Assembly (NCBI RefSeq): GCF_029531845.1
Contig: NZ_JAMBPV010000001.1
Location: forward strand, 462,963 to 526,962
Reading direction: 5' to 3'
Source of the DNA: Staphylococcus equorum
GTDB lineage: Bacteria; Bacillota; Bacilli; Staphylococcales; Staphylococcaceae
DNA: 64,000 bases
A model generated the notes under the pieces. It searched no databases. It saw only the letters and a program-made list of their open reading frames with translations, and had not been told where the DNA came from. Shown one piece after another: positions 35,829-45,110 of this stretch; the stretch's first letter is position 1, and each line of letters begins with the position of its first letter. Position numbers and translations under genes: made by a program.

Positions 35829-37132
35829 TATACTGATTGAGCTGGTTTATTTTTTAAGAAAAAATCTATTATTAATCCAACGATAAGCAAGACTATAAAT
35901 GGTACGAGCCAACTTAATTGAATATCAGAGAGTGGTAACACTTGATATAACGCATTCAGTGGTTGGAATAATTTGAAATCATTAAGTATCTGTAACACCG
36001 AAATAATTAAAGTCACGATAGTAGGAATGATAAATGCAAATTTCATTTCAAATGGTATGAAGATACTTACTAATGAAATGAGTACCAGTACAATGGATGT
36101 TGGATATATAAATGTTAACAAGGGTACTGCAATTTGTAATATTAATTCTAAACCTAATGTTGAAACTAAAAACCCTAATAATGAAAAGATAAGTACGAAA
36201 ATTTTATATGATATTTTCGGTAATTTTTTCATCGCAAAGGCTGCACATGCATTTACTAATCCAACACAAGTAGTTAAGCAAGCTAATATAACGATGATGC
36301 CAAATAATAGGTTGCCAAATGAGCCGAATACACGTAAGGAATTAAATGTTAAGATCCCAGTGCCGTCTTTAAAACCAGCTTGAGTGGTTGTAGCACCTAC
36401 ATAAGCCAGTGCAAAATAGATGACTAATAGTAAAATAGCAGAGATCAAACCAGCTTTAATTACGTTTTTAACGAGTGTTTTTTGATCGGTGATGCCATTC
36501 ATTTTGAAGCTTTGCACGATCACAACAGAAAAGGCTAGCGCAGCCACAAGGTCCATCGTGAAGTACCCCTCTAAAATACCTGATACGAGTGGAGTTTGTG
36601 CATAATCACCACTTGCTTGGCCAATTGAACCTTCTGGATTTATGATTACTAGGATACATAAAATAGCTATAATAAGTATTAAAATGGGTGTCAGGTATTT
36701 ACCTAAATTATCTATAATACGGTTTGGATATAATGCGATAAAATAAACAATCAGGAAAAATATTACTGAAAATACGATTAATGTAAAATGGTTATGTTCT
36801 GGTAAAACATGATTTGTTCCAATTTCGTACGCAACATTTGCAGCACGCGGGATACCATATAATGCCCCGATAGATAAATAAATAAAGATAGCAAAGATTG
36901 TCCCAAAAATCGGGTGAACTTTGTTACCAATACTTTCAACGCCGCCATTCATATAAGCTACGACGATTACTGTAAGATAAGGCAATAAGATGCCTGTTAT
37001 AGCGAATCCAGCCATAGAAACCCACATATTTTCTTGAGCTGTATAACCTAACATAGGTGGAAATATTAAATTTCCGGCTCCAAAGAAAAATGAGAATAAC
37101 ATTAGACCAGAAATTAAGATGAGTCTGTTCAT
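35828..37132 (-). CDS. brnQ: Branched-chain amino acid transporter (LIVCS family)
   Basis: A 434-residue membrane carrier with 12 predicted segments that imports Leu, Ile and Val with Na+ or H+. Family signatures are the N-terminal FFGAGNLIFPPMLGY and GIPRAANVAYEIG. GAGGT lies 7 nt before the ATG. Staphylococci carry up to three BrnQ paralogues, and which one this is cannot be told. The gene is monocistronic and lies near ilvD, which carries a CodY box. No clear CodY box is seen upstream of brnQ. Confidence 0.93.
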   Translation of the reverse strand: MNRLILISGLMLFSFFFGAGNLIFPPMLGYTAQENMWVSMAGFAITGILLPYLTVIVVAYMNGGVESIGNKVHPIFGTIFAIFIYLSIGALYGIPRAANVAYEIGTNHVLPEHNHFTLIVFSVIFFLIVYFIALYPNRIIDNLGKYLTPILILIIAILCILVIINPEGSIGQASGDYAQTPLVSGILEGYFTMDLVAALAFSVVIVQSFKMNGITDQKTLVKNVIKAGLISAILLLVIYFALAYVGATTTQAGFKDGTGILTFNSLRVFGSFGNLLFGIIVILACLTTCVGLVNACAAFAMKKLPKISYKIFVLIFSLLGFLVSTLGLELILQIAVPLLTFIYPTSIVLVLISLVSIFIPFEMKFAFIIPTIVTLIISVLQILNDFKLFQPLNALYQVLPLSDIQLSWLVPFIVLLIVGLIIDFFLKNKPAQSV

Positions 37133-37338
37133 TTCTAATACCTCGATTTAAAGGGAATTTACTTGCGCAAAACACAAGCAACTTTAACATATATTACTTA
37201 TTAATTCAATAAGATGTCAGATAATTTTCAATATTAAAAGTATTGTGTTTTATAAACGTCATCAAATGTTCAATGTAACAGAAGGCTTTCATGTTTTGTC
37301 TTAAGGTACATAGTACACACCATCCAAGGAAATTTATA

Positions 37339-37367
37339 TTGAGACAATCGCTGAAAAATGTTATAGT
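37339..37367 (+). promoter_or_regulatory. Promoter of the NSS transporter gene
   Basis: TTGAGA and TATAGT with a 17-bp spacer, about 65 nt before the start codon. The rest of the 300-nt brnQ-NSS intergenic region shows no gene. Confidence 0.6.
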
Positions 37368-37432
37368 AATTGCTATGCTACTAAAACGCTTTAACGCAAT
37401 GAAGTTTTGTAAAATACAAAGGATGTAAAATT

Positions 37433-38761
37433 ATGAGTAAACAATCACAATGGAAGTCGTCGACGGGATTCATTTTAGCAAGTGCAGGATCTGCTATAGG
37501 ACTAGGAGCAATGTGGAAATTTCCATATATGGCTGGTATATATGGCGGTGGCGCATTTTTATTAATGTTTTTAATATTTACGATATTTGTCGGGCTACCT
37601 TTATTAATGATGGAATTTACTGTTGGTAAGATGGGGAAGACTTATACAACTGTAATTTATGAGAAGTTAACAAAGAAAAAATGGTTGAATGTTATCGGAT
37701 GGAACGGTAATTTAGCTGTATTTATACTATTTGGTTTTTATAGTGTGATAGGCGGTTGGATTATCATCTATATTTTTAATGTTGCGCGTCAAATATTAAC
37801 GCTTAATGGTGATCAATTAGGAAATATACAGTTTGAATCTATTATTAGTGATCCGTTCTTAACGATTACTGGACAAGGTATTTTTATCTTGTTAACGATG
37901 TTTATAGTGATGATGGGTGTTGAAAAAGGTTTAGAAAAAGCCTCTAAGTTTATGATGCCATTATTATTTATCTTTTTAATTGTTATTGTTATCAAATCTT
38001 TAACACTTGAAGGATCGTTTGAAGGACTAAAATATATCTTGCAACCACGTCTAGAAGATATTTCTATGGAGGGTGTTTTATTTGCACTTGGACAATCCTT
38101 CTTCACATTATCTTTAGGGACAACAGGTATGATTACGTATGCCAGCTATGCTTCAAAAGAAATGACTATCAAGACTTCAGCAATTTCTATCGTAGCGATG
38201 AATATACTGGTTTCGATTTTGGCCGGTTTGGCTATCTTTCCTGCGATTACGGCATTCGGCTACAGACCAACAGAAGGGCCTGGGTTACTTTTTAAAGTAT
38301 TACCAAAAGTTTTTGACCAAATGGCATATGGACAAGGATTTTATTTAATCTTTTTAATATTATTCTTATTTGCAGCGCTTACTTCTTCAATTTCACTATT
38401 AGAATTGAATGTTTCGAACTTCACAAAAAATGATAACTCAAAACGTAAGCCAGTTGCATTTTATGTAAGTATCTTAGTGTTCGCAATTAGTATTCCTGCA
38501 ACGCTATCTTTTGGAAGTTTAGGCCATATACAATTTGCGGCAGGTACTATTTTTGATAATATGGACTTTTTAGTTTCGAATATATTAATGCCCTTAGGAG
38601 CATTAGGAACAACACTAGTTGTGGGTCAATTATTAGATAAAAATGATTTGAAAGCACATTTTGGTAAAGATAAACTTAGATTATTTATACCTTGGTATTA
38701 TTTAATTAAATTTATTTTACCTGTAGTAATTATTTTGATTTTTGTAGTGCAATTCATATAA
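37433..38761 (+). CDS. Sodium-dependent transporter of the NSS (SNF) family
   Basis: A 442-residue LeuT-fold transporter. The first helix carries the sodium-site signature ASAGSAIGLGAMWKFPYMAG. YGGGAFLLMF and a GQSFFTLSLG segment (helix 6) are also typical. About 11-12 membrane segments. Bacterial members import amino acids such as tyrosine, tryptophan or leucine, and the substrate cannot be read from the sequence. AAGGATG precedes the ATG. It is a single gene with its own promoter and terminator, divergent from brnQ. Confidence 0.9.
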   Translation: MSKQSQWKSSTGFILASAGSAIGLGAMWKFPYMAGIYGGGAFLLMFLIFTIFVGLPLLMMEFTVGKMGKTYTTVIYEKLTKKKWLNVIGWNGNLAVFILFGFYSVIGGWIIIYIFNVARQILTLNGDQLGNIQFESIISDPFLTITGQGIFILLTMFIVMMGVEKGLEKASKFMMPLLFIFLIVIVIKSLTLEGSFEGLKYILQPRLEDISMEGVLFALGQSFFTLSLGTTGMITYASYASKEMTIKTSAISIVAMNILVSILAGLAIFPAITAFGYRPTEGPGLLFKVLPKVFDQMAYGQGFYLIFLILFLFAALTSSISLLELNVSNFTKNDNSKRKPVAFYVSILVFAISIPATLSFGSLGHIQFAAGTIFDNMDFLVSNILMPLGALGTTLVVGQLLDKNDLKAHFGKDKLRLFIPWYYLIKFILPVVIILIFVVQFI

Positions 38762-38768
38762 ATTTTGT

Positions 38769-38806
38769 AACCTTTCCGAAGATCAATTCAGCGGAAAGGT
38801 TTTTTA
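38769..38806 (+). terminator. Terminator after the NSS transporter
   Basis: AACCTTTCCG pairs with CGGAAAGGTT and is followed by six T. Confidence 0.9.
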
Positions 38807-38868
38807 TGGTTATAAGATATACCTGATGAAATCAAAACAGGTTGAACTTATTTTTTAACCAACAAAAG

Positions 38869-38895
38869 GGCTGGGGCATATCACATGTCTCAGCC
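38869..38895. repeat. GGCTGGGGCAT / ATGTCTCAGCC hairpin
   Basis: A short palindrome of the GGCTGAGACAT type common in staphylococcal intergenic DNA, directly 5' of repeat copy 2. Confidence 0.65.
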
Positions 38896-38907
38896 TCAAA
38901 TTTTATA

Positions 38908-39091
38908 TTGGCAGTGGCTGACTGAATTGAAAATGCGCTTATATCAAACTTTTAAAGAACTACTACTTCATTTATGAAAGCAAGTAGTTCTTATGCAAGA
39001 TCTTCTGCTCTTGTATTCCATTTTCTAGTCAGCTTTGCCGGGGTGAGACGACGAAATATTTTTAGGAAAATCAGATTTCCGTCCCACTCCC
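38908..39091. repeat. Dispersed intergenic repeat, copy 2 (184 nt)
   Basis: It matches 15812-16001 almost base for base at the start (TTGGCAGTGGCTGA) and at GTCAGCTTTGCCGGGGTG. Here the structure is better kept. GCTGACT..GAAAATG pairs with CATTTTCTAGTCAGC, enclosing AAGAACTACT/AGTAGTTCTT, and a second hairpin GGGGTGAGACGACGAAAT pairs with ATTTCCGTCCCACTCC. Confidence 0.82.
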
Positions 39092-39107
39092 AAAGCAATT
39101 TTAGAAA

Positions 39108-39164
39108 TTATTTGCCAGTGAATAAACCGATAATTTTTTTGATGATATCAATGATAAAACTCAT
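39108..39164 (-). CDS. Phenol-soluble-modulin-like peptide, 18 aa
   Basis: An 18-codon frame encodes MSFIIDIIKKIIGLFTGK. The ATG has GAGGTGA 5 nt upstream. The size, the Ile/Leu/Phe-rich amphipathic pattern, the KK pair at the centre and the FTGK terminus are those of alpha-type phenol-soluble modulins, for example the S. aureus PSM-alpha peptides ending in FTGK. PSMs are leaderless, formylated, exported by the Pmt ABC transporter, surfactant and membrane-damaging. Agr control is usual, but I found no convincing AgrA double repeat here. Too short for standard gene callers. No second PSM frame adjoins it. Confidence 0.7.
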   Translation of the reverse strand: MSFIIDIIKKIIGLFTGK

Positions 39165-39418
39165 ATAACTCACCTCGCTTTGTTTTGTTACTTTCACCTT
39201 AATATAATTGTGCTTAATTATGTTTTAAATTTCTCATATAGCAACAAATCATTCGTAAGTGACAATAATTCAAAAAATAAAACGACAATGCATGAAAAAG
39301 TGTTTTCTAATATTCTTTTTTAAAAATATTCAAAAATAAAAAGCATTATCATAGAGAACAGAATAAATGTTCCTTATGATAATGCTTTAAGTAAAACGAG
39401 TACAAATATTTTAATATA

Positions 39419-41119
39419 TTAGTCTGTGATAGCACCTTTAGAAGCAGAAGACACGAGTTTAGCATATTTAGCGAGTGTACCTCGTGTAGCTTTTAATGGT
39501 GGAGCTTGCCATTGTTGACTACGACGTTCAAGTTCTTCATCTGATACATCAAAGCTTATTTCAAGATTTTCAGCATCAATTGTAATCGTGTCATTTTCTT
39601 CTAGTAAAGCCATTGGTCCGCCTACCATTGATTCGGGTGCAGCATGTCCGATTACGAGACCATGTGAACCACCTGAGAAACGGCCATCTGTAACTAAAGC
39701 AACAGTTTCGCCTAATCCTTTACCTACTAAAATAGATGATGCGGATAACATTTCAGGCATGCCAGGTGCACCTTTAGGGCCAGCATAACGGATAATTACG
39801 ACGTCACCAGGCTTAATATCATCATTAAGAATAGCTTTTGTCGCTTTAGATTCAGAATCAAATACACGTGCAGGTCCTTTAATATAAGTTACACTTAATC
39901 CTGAAATTTTAGCAACTGCGCCTTCTGGTGCAAGGTTACCTTTTAAGATAACAAGCGGTCCAGTCGCATGTTTAGGATTATCAAAATCAATAATTTCTTT
40001 ATTATCGGTCAAGCCAGGTTCATTTTCTAAGTTTTCGGCAACAGTTTTACCAGTTACTGTTAAGCAGTCGCCATGGATTAAGCCATTGTCATAAAGTAAT
40101 TTCATTACTCCAGGAATACCGCCTGCTTCATCAAGATGTGCCATAACATATTTACCACTTGGTCTTAAGTCAGCGATGTGTGGCACACGTTTACGAATTT
40201 TTTCAAAATCATCAAGTGTCAAATCTACTTCAATTGTATGTGCAATAGCTAATAGATGTAAAATAGCATTTGTAGAACCACCTAAGGCCATAACGACTGT
40301 GATTGCATTTTCAAATGCTTCTTTCGTCATGATGTCTTTAGGATAAATATCTTGTTCTAATAATTTATAAACAGCTTTTCCGGCAGCTCTACTATCTTTC
40401 ATTTTGTTTGTCGATACAGCTGGATGTGAAGCACTTCCAGGTAAACTCATGCCCATCGCTTCAATAGCTGAAGACATAGTGTTTGCAGTGAACATGCCGC
40501 CACAAGCGCCTGCTCCAGGACATGCTGCACATTCTACTTTATGTAATGCTTCTTTCTCGATTTCCCCGTTATTGTACTGACCTACGCCTTCAAATGCTGA
40601 AACGGCATCGAGGTCTTTGCCATCTAATTTACCAGGCATAATCGTGCCGCCAAATACAAAAACAGCAGGTAAGTTAAGACGTGCAATGCCAATCATACAA
40701 CCAGGCATATTCTTATCACAGCCACCAATTGCCACAACGCCATCTAAATTCTCAGCGCTTACTACAGATTCGATTGAATCAGCAATAACTTCACGACTCG
40801 GTAGTGAGAAACGCATGCCATCTGTACCCATTGAAATACCGTCGGAAACAGTAATTGTGTTGAAAATAAGTGGCGAGGCGCCGGCTTCACTAATACCTCG
40901 TTTAGACGCACGTGCTAAACCATCAATATGCATGTTACATGGTGTTACTTCACTCCACGTACTTGCTACGCCAATCATCGGCTTTTTAAAATCTTCATCC
41001 TCAAAGCCAAGTGCACGTAAATATGAACGGTTAGGTGTACGACTTACACCATCACTAATGACTTTGCTGCGGATACGCAAATCTTTTTTCTCTTCTGTAT
41101 GTTCTGTTTCTTTAGCCAA
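39419..41119 (-). CDS. ilvD: Dihydroxy-acid dehydratase
   Basis: Fe-S dehydratase of branched-chain amino acid synthesis, 566 residues. Cluster ligands are Cys61 (TPCNMH), Cys134 ([10 protein letters not shown]) and a third in [14 protein letters not shown] near 205. [10 protein letters not shown] and [12 protein letters not shown] are further signatures. The start is a TTG with GGGGG 6-7 nt upstream. A CodY box lies about 35 nt before it. It stands alone rather than in an ilvDBHC-leu operon. It also differs clearly from the S. aureus IlvD as I recall it (that one begins MRSDMIKKGD), so it may be a second, different IlvD-type enzyme. Confidence 0.9.
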   Translation of the reverse strand: MAKETEHTEEKKDLRIRSKVISDGVSRTPNRSYLRALGFEDEDFKKPMIGVASTWSEVTPCNMHIDGLARASKRGISEAGASPLIFNTITVSDGISMGTDGMRFSLPSREVIADSIESVVSAENLDGVVAIGGCDKNMPGCMIGIARLNLPAVFVFGGTIMPGKLDGKDLDAVSAFEGVGQYNNGEIEKEALHKVECAACPGAGACGGMFTANTMSSAIEAMGMSLPGSASHPAVSTNKMKDSRAAGKAVYKLLEQDIYPKDIMTKEAFENAITVVMALGGSTNAILHLLAIAHTIEVDLTLDDFEKIRKRVPHIADLRPSGKYVMAHLDEAGGIPGVMKLLYDNGLIHGDCLTVTGKTVAENLENEPGLTDNKEIIDFDNPKHATGPLVILKGNLAPEGAVAKISGLSVTYIKGPARVFDSESKATKAILNDDIKPGDVVIIRYAGPKGAPGMPEMLSASSILVGKGLGETVALVTDGRFSGGSHGLVIGHAAPESMVGGPMALLEENDTITIDAENLEISFDVSDEELERRSQQWQAPPLKATRGTLAKYAKLVSSASKGAITD

Positions 41120-41153
41120 AAAATTACCCCCATTAATAAGTCTATATTGTATG

Positions 41154-41168
41154 AATACTCTGAAAATT
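41154..41168 (-). promoter_or_regulatory. CodY box upstream of ilvD
   Basis: Read on the minus strand AATTTTCAGAGTATT matches the CodY consensus AATTTTCWGAAAATT at 13 of 15 positions. The position, 35 nt before the ilvD start, suits repression when branched-chain amino acids and GTP are plentiful. Confidence 0.7.
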
Positions 41169-41596
41169 TAAAGTATTCATTTTTGTTCGGTGAAAAATAT
41201 TTAATATATTTCTTAATGTAACCTGCATAGAAATATAAAATGATAATGAATTTCAAACCATAGTGATACATAGGGCTATTGAGCCATTCGTAAAGCACTT
41301 TTGAAAAAGTTTATACCATATATGCTGAGTAAATTGAAAAATAGTATTGAATATACACAGTATCGGTATATTTGCTTCATGTCAATATTAAAATGATTTA
41401 TATAAATTATCATAACATCTATTACATGAAAGCATAATGTAAATCGTAAGTATTTATGAAATGACAACAATATAAGGCTGAAACATATATTATATGTTTC
41501 ACTCTAAAAAACAGTGTGTTTGTCCGAAGTAGATTAAGTCGGCTAAAATAGTATTGTGTAAACAATAGACTAGCATGTTAAAAGGAGCAACAGTAA
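41169..41596. other. AT-rich intergenic region between ilvD and the NAT gene
   Basis: About 430 nt carrying the divergent promoters. Several short frames cross it on the minus strand but none has a ribosome site or recognisable protein pattern. No T-box stem-anticodon structure is evident. Confidence 0.5.
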
Positions 41597-42382
41597 ATGA
41601 CAAACTTTAAACCATTGGAAGCGTACTTAAACATCAATGTTAATTATTATACTAAAACTGATTTAGAAACGTTGAACCATTATATTCACCAATATGTATT
41701 ACATGTACCTTTTGAAAATATCGACGTCCAAAATAAGCAACCAATCGCGTTAGATGATGAAAGCATGCTTCGTAAAATCATTCAAGAACACAGAGGTGGT
41801 TTTTGCTATGAACAAAATAGATTATTTTATAGCTTTTTAAGGGGAAAAGGCTTTGACGTTTATATGATTTCTGCAACTATTAGTACTGGTGAAGGGTGGG
41901 CAATGGAAGGCTCTCATATGGCTTTGGTTGTACGTTTGAACCATCATAAATATCTGGTCGATGTTGGTTATGCGGATGTACCTAAGAAAGCGATACCGCT
42001 TATTAAAGATCAAAATGAAGTAATAGATGTAAATGGTACGTATCGAGTTATACATATCGATGCGTATACTATTGAAATGCAAAAGTATAAAAAGGATGAT
42101 TGGGAAACGCAATATAGAGCAATTGATACATCTAAAACACTCAAAGATTTTGCAGCGGGAATTGAATTTAACCAACATCATCCAGACTCTATTTTTGTTC
42201 GAAAATTATTGGTTAGTAAAGCCAAAACATATGGCAGAGTTACATTATCTAATGCACATTTAACGATGACAAACGAGGAGGGAGTTCAAAAATTTCCAGT
42301 AACTCAAAACAATTATCAAACATTATTAAGTGATTACTTTGGTATAAAGGATATCCAGATTCAAACTTTTAAAAAGTATTAA
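41597..42382 (+). CDS. Arylamine N-acetyltransferase
   Basis: Transfers an acetyl group from acetyl-CoA to arylamines and hydrazines. The 261-residue protein has the complete catalytic triad: Cys70 in HRGGFCYEQN, His107 in GSHMALVV, and Asp122 in YLVDVGYAD. AAAGGAG lies upstream of the ATG. It is monocistronic. Physiological acceptor unknown; such enzymes inactivate isoniazid-like compounds in other bacteria. Confidence 0.93.
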   Translation: MTNFKPLEAYLNINVNYYTKTDLETLNHYIHQYVLHVPFENIDVQNKQPIALDDESMLRKIIQEHRGGFCYEQNRLFYSFLRGKGFDVYMISATISTGEGWAMEGSHMALVVRLNHHKYLVDVGYADVPKKAIPLIKDQNEVIDVNGTYRVIHIDAYTIEMQKYKKDDWETQYRAIDTSKTLKDFAAGIEFNQHHPDSIFVRKLLVSKAKTYGRVTLSNAHLTMTNEEGVQKFPVTQNNYQTLLSDYFGIKDIQIQTFKKY

Positions 42383-42429
42383 ATGAATAGAGAATTATGG
42401 GAAAATTTATAATGTGAGTAGTTCTTGTT

Positions 42430-42446
42430 TGTAATGTGAATGTCAT
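42430..42446 (+). promoter_or_regulatory. WalR-like box upstream of the LysM-CHAP gene
   Basis: TGTAAT-GTGAA-TGTCAT fits the WalR pattern TGTWAH-N5-TGTWAH with one mismatch. WalKR controls peptidoglycan hydrolases of this family in S. aureus. Confidence 0.5.
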
Positions 42447-42542
42447 ACAAATAATATACTAATACACAACTTTAAGTTGTATAATAATATAGTGAGCAAT
42501 GAATGATAAAATGTAAAAAGAAATATTGGGAGGTTTACATAA

Positions 42543-43514
42543 GTGCGTAAAAAAATAATTGCAACTGTAATAGGGACAAGTGCGATAGCAGCAGTAACTT
42601 CAGCAAATGCTGATGCTGCAACAACTTATAAAGTTAAGAGTGGGGATTCCCTGTGGTCGATCGCGAATAAATATGATATTTCAATTTCAAAATTGAAATC
42701 TTTGAATAATTTGACGTCTAACGTTATTTTTCCTAACCAAACATTGAAAGTTTCTGGTTCAACAAGTACATCAACGACTACATCGTCAGGGTCAACATAT
42801 ACAGTGAAATCTGGAGATACGTTATCAGGTATTGCTGCTAAACACGGTACGACTTACCAAAAAATCATGAGTTTAAATAATTTATCAAACACGAACATTT
42901 ATCCGGGACAGAAGTTGAAGGTATCGGGAACAGCTTCAACTGGTGGTTCAAGTTCATCAGGTGGGTCGAGCAGCGGCAGTACAACAACATACACAGTGAA
43001 ATCAGGCGATTCATTATCAGCAATCGCTGCAAGGTATGGCACGACTTACCAAAAAATCATGAGTTTAAATGGTTTATCAAACACTAATATTTATCCGGGA
43101 CAGAAGTTGAAAGTTTCAGGGACGACTTCAACTGGTGGGTCTGGCTCATCAGGATCTACCGGTTATAACACACCAATCTTCAACCATTCTAATTTATATG
43201 ATTGGGGCCAATGTACATGGCACGTATTTAACAAACGTGCACAAACTGGTAAAGGTATTAGTACATATTGGTGGAATGCTAATAGTTGGGATACTGGTGC
43301 TGCAGCTGATGGTTATACAGTTGACCATAAGGCAACAGTGGGGTCTATTCTACAATCTGACCAAGGTTATTATGGTCATGTTGCATTTGTAGAATCTGTT
43401 AATTCTAACGGTAGTATTACTATTTCAGAAATGAATTACGGAGCGTCACCAGGGATTGTAACTTACAGAACGATTCCTGCGTCACAAGTAAGTTCATATA
43501 AATATATACACTAA
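42543..43514 (+). CDS. LysM-CHAP peptidoglycan hydrolase (Sle1/Aaa-like)
   Basis: Secreted cell-wall hydrolase of 323 residues. Signal peptide 1-25 ([11 protein letters not shown]...ANADA). Three LysM wall-binding repeats lie at about 28-71, 86-128 and 150-192, joined by Ser/Gly/Thr linkers. The C-terminal CHAP amidase is at about 210-323 with catalytic Cys224 (QCTWHVF) and His in GHVAFVE. The start is GTG with GGGAGG 9 nt upstream. The domain order is that of S. aureus Sle1, an N-acetylmuramyl-L-alanine amidase for daughter-cell separation. It may be Sle1 itself or a paralogue. Confidence 0.9.
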   Translation: MRKKIIATVIGTSAIAAVTSANADAATTYKVKSGDSLWSIANKYDISISKLKSLNNLTSNVIFPNQTLKVSGSTSTSTTTSSGSTYTVKSGDTLSGIAAKHGTTYQKIMSLNNLSNTNIYPGQKLKVSGTASTGGSSSSGGSSSGSTTTYTVKSGDSLSAIAARYGTTYQKIMSLNGLSNTNIYPGQKLKVSGTTSTGGSGSSGSTGYNTPIFNHSNLYDWGQCTWHVFNKRAQTGKGISTYWWNANSWDTGAAADGYTVDHKATVGSILQSDQGYYGHVAFVESVNSNGSITISEMNYGASPGIVTYRTIPASQVSSYKYIH

Positions 43515-43518
43515 TTTA

Positions 43519-43568
43519 AAAAGTGCCTCTGATGTATTTTAAAACGAATACGTTAGAGGCACTTTTAT
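43519..43568 (+). terminator. Terminator after the LysM-CHAP gene
   Basis: AAAGTGCCTCT pairs with AGAGGCACTTT across a long loop, followed by TATG; T-run modest. Confidence 0.75.
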
Positions 43569-43584
43569 GTTGTTATAAATAGAA

Positions 43585-43624
43585 AAACTGCCAACAGAGC
43601 GCGTGCCACTGCCGGCAGTTTAAT
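43585..43624. terminator. Hairpin downstream of the 89-aa minus-strand gene
   Basis: AAACTGCC and GGCAGTTT flank a GC-rich interior (GAGCGCGTGCC). Probably a terminator for the minus-strand gene. Confidence 0.6.
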
Positions 43625-43672
43625 TTTATGTTAATTAATGGGGAAACTATTTTTAATACAGAAAAAGACAAA

Positions 43673-43942
43673 TTAAGCTTCTTTACGTATAGATTGTACA
43701 CGTTTAACAGTCGTGAATAATGTGCTAGCTGCTGTGAAAGTTGAAAATACTTTAACGAATTTACGTGGTGATTTTAATGCTGTATAAAAATCGAGTGCGG
43801 CTCCTGCACCTGTGATTGCCATGCTAGCGTAAAGTAATTTTTTGTTTTTTGATTGATAGGCATACCAGTTGAAACCTTCTACGGCAATGCCTACAAAATT
43901 GATTGTGTTAGAAATACGATTAATTCTTGGTTTTTTAGCCAT
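43673..43942 (-). CDS. Small membrane protein of unknown function, 89 aa
   Basis: An 89-residue basic protein with two weak hydrophobic segments (TINFVGIAVEGFNWYAY and LLYASMAITGAGAALDFYTA) and a Lys/Arg-rich tail. The start is ATG 43942 with GGAGGA 10 nt upstream; an earlier in-frame Met (at ATGGAG) contains that ribosome site. No family recognised. It is monocistronic, divergent from the Nudix-GNAT gene. Confidence 0.7.
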   Translation of the reverse strand: MAKKPRINRISNTINFVGIAVEGFNWYAYQSKNKKLLYASMAITGAGAALDFYTALKSPRKFVKVFSTFTAASTLFTTVKRVQSIRKEA

Positions 43943-44149
43943 TTTTATTGTATCCTCCATTTTGAATATAAGTATAGTGTTCAATATGATAACATTTTAT
44001 GAGTTGATTGTTATGTTCAATACTGTGATGTTGCTCTAAATGAGATGTTCTCGAATAATAAAATATGATAACATAAGCGCAGTTAGTATGAAAATGGTAC
44101 GATTATTTCCGTATAAAAAATAAATGAAATACGTTTGGAGTGCGTAGTT

Positions 44150-45001
44150 ATGATTAAATGTGTTTGTTTAGTTGTTGAAGAAAATGACGAATTACTACTA
44201 GTACAAGCTAGAAATAGAAAGAAATATTATTTTCCAGGCGGTAAAATAGATGGTGAGGAAACTTATAAACAAGCATTACAGAGAGAGTTGAAAGAGGAAC
44301 TTCAAGTTGATGTACCGGAAAAGTCGCTCATTTATATGGATACAGTTATTGGAGATGCTTATCCACAGAACAATGAGCAGACAGAACTGAATTGTTTCTA
44401 CACAACAGAGCAGATAGATTGGTCCAATGTTGAAACTGACCAAGAAATTACAGATATAAAATGGATACATAAGTTAGAGTATAATAAAATTGCACCCGCT
44501 GTAGTGACTTGGATCAATGAACAATTAGCAGATATATGCATGATTCCATATCGTACAGAACTGGTTTCAGATATTGAACAAATCACTATGACGCCAGAAG
44601 ACTGTCAATTTACTAAAACGCCAAAAGTGAACATTGAACTTGCACAATACGATTCGGAACGTCATCCTGTACTCGTTTACAATGATGAGCAACAATGTAT
44701 AGGTTTTTTTACACTGCATGAAGGCGCAGGCGTAGCACCGTATTCATTAAATGAAAATGCAATGTTTTTCAGGTCTTTTAGTGTGGATGCACACTACAGA
44801 GGGCGTGGTTATGGAAAACAAATTATTCAAGCATTGCCAGAATATATACATCATCACTTTCCAAATATCGATGAAATTTGTCTAGCGGTCAATGATAATA
44901 ATGAAGTGGCTCAAAATTTATATCAACAGTGTCATTATAAGGAAGTAGGTGAAACCTTATTAGAGGATAGGCCTGTCTATATCATGCAAAAACAAATATA
45001 A
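44150..45001 (+). CDS. Nudix hydrolase-GNAT acetyltransferase fusion
   Basis: A 283-residue two-domain protein. Residues 1-130 form a Nudix domain with the box GKIDGEETYKQALQREL..EE at about 31-53, intact except for Q in place of the late G. Residues about 140-283 form a GNAT domain with the acetyl-CoA loop RGRGYGKQI and a C-terminal NEVAQNLYQQCHYKEVGE. The start is ATG 44150 with GGAGT 8 nt upstream; a TTG five codons earlier overlaps the site. Substrates unknown. The fusion suggests that the two reactions act on linked small molecules. Confidence 0.88.
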   Translation: MIKCVCLVVEENDELLLVQARNRKKYYFPGGKIDGEETYKQALQRELKEELQVDVPEKSLIYMDTVIGDAYPQNNEQTELNCFYTTEQIDWSNVETDQEITDIKWIHKLEYNKIAPAVVTWINEQLADICMIPYRTELVSDIEQITMTPEDCQFTKTPKVNIELAQYDSERHPVLVYNDEQQCIGFFTLHEGAGVAPYSLNENAMFFRSFSVDAHYRGRGYGKQIIQALPEYIHHHFPNIDEICLAVNDNNEVAQNLYQQCHYKEVGETLLEDRPVYIMQKQI

Positions 45002-45007
45002 TTATGT

Positions 45008-45060
45008 AAAAAATGCGTCATAAAAATTAACACGCTACGTTAATTTTTATGACGCATTTT
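45008..45060. terminator. Terminator after the Nudix-GNAT gene
   Basis: AAATGCGTCATAAAAATTAAC is paired exactly by GTTAATTTTTATGACGCATTT around a short loop, followed by a T-run. Confidence 0.88.
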
Positions 45061-45110
45061 TGCTATCCATTTTGACCGAGGGTATGATTTTGACCAAAGG
45101 AGTGATTTGG

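Noticed and set aside
39165..39300. AgrA-type double repeat upstream of the PSM-like peptide
   Set aside because: Two ATTAAG words occur but their spacing (15 nt start to start) and sequence do not match the ACAGTTAAG tandem with 12-nt gap.
41120..41596. T-box leader for ilvD
   Set aside because: No conserved T-box sequence, specifier stem or terminator/antiterminator pair is evident; the CodY box explains control better.
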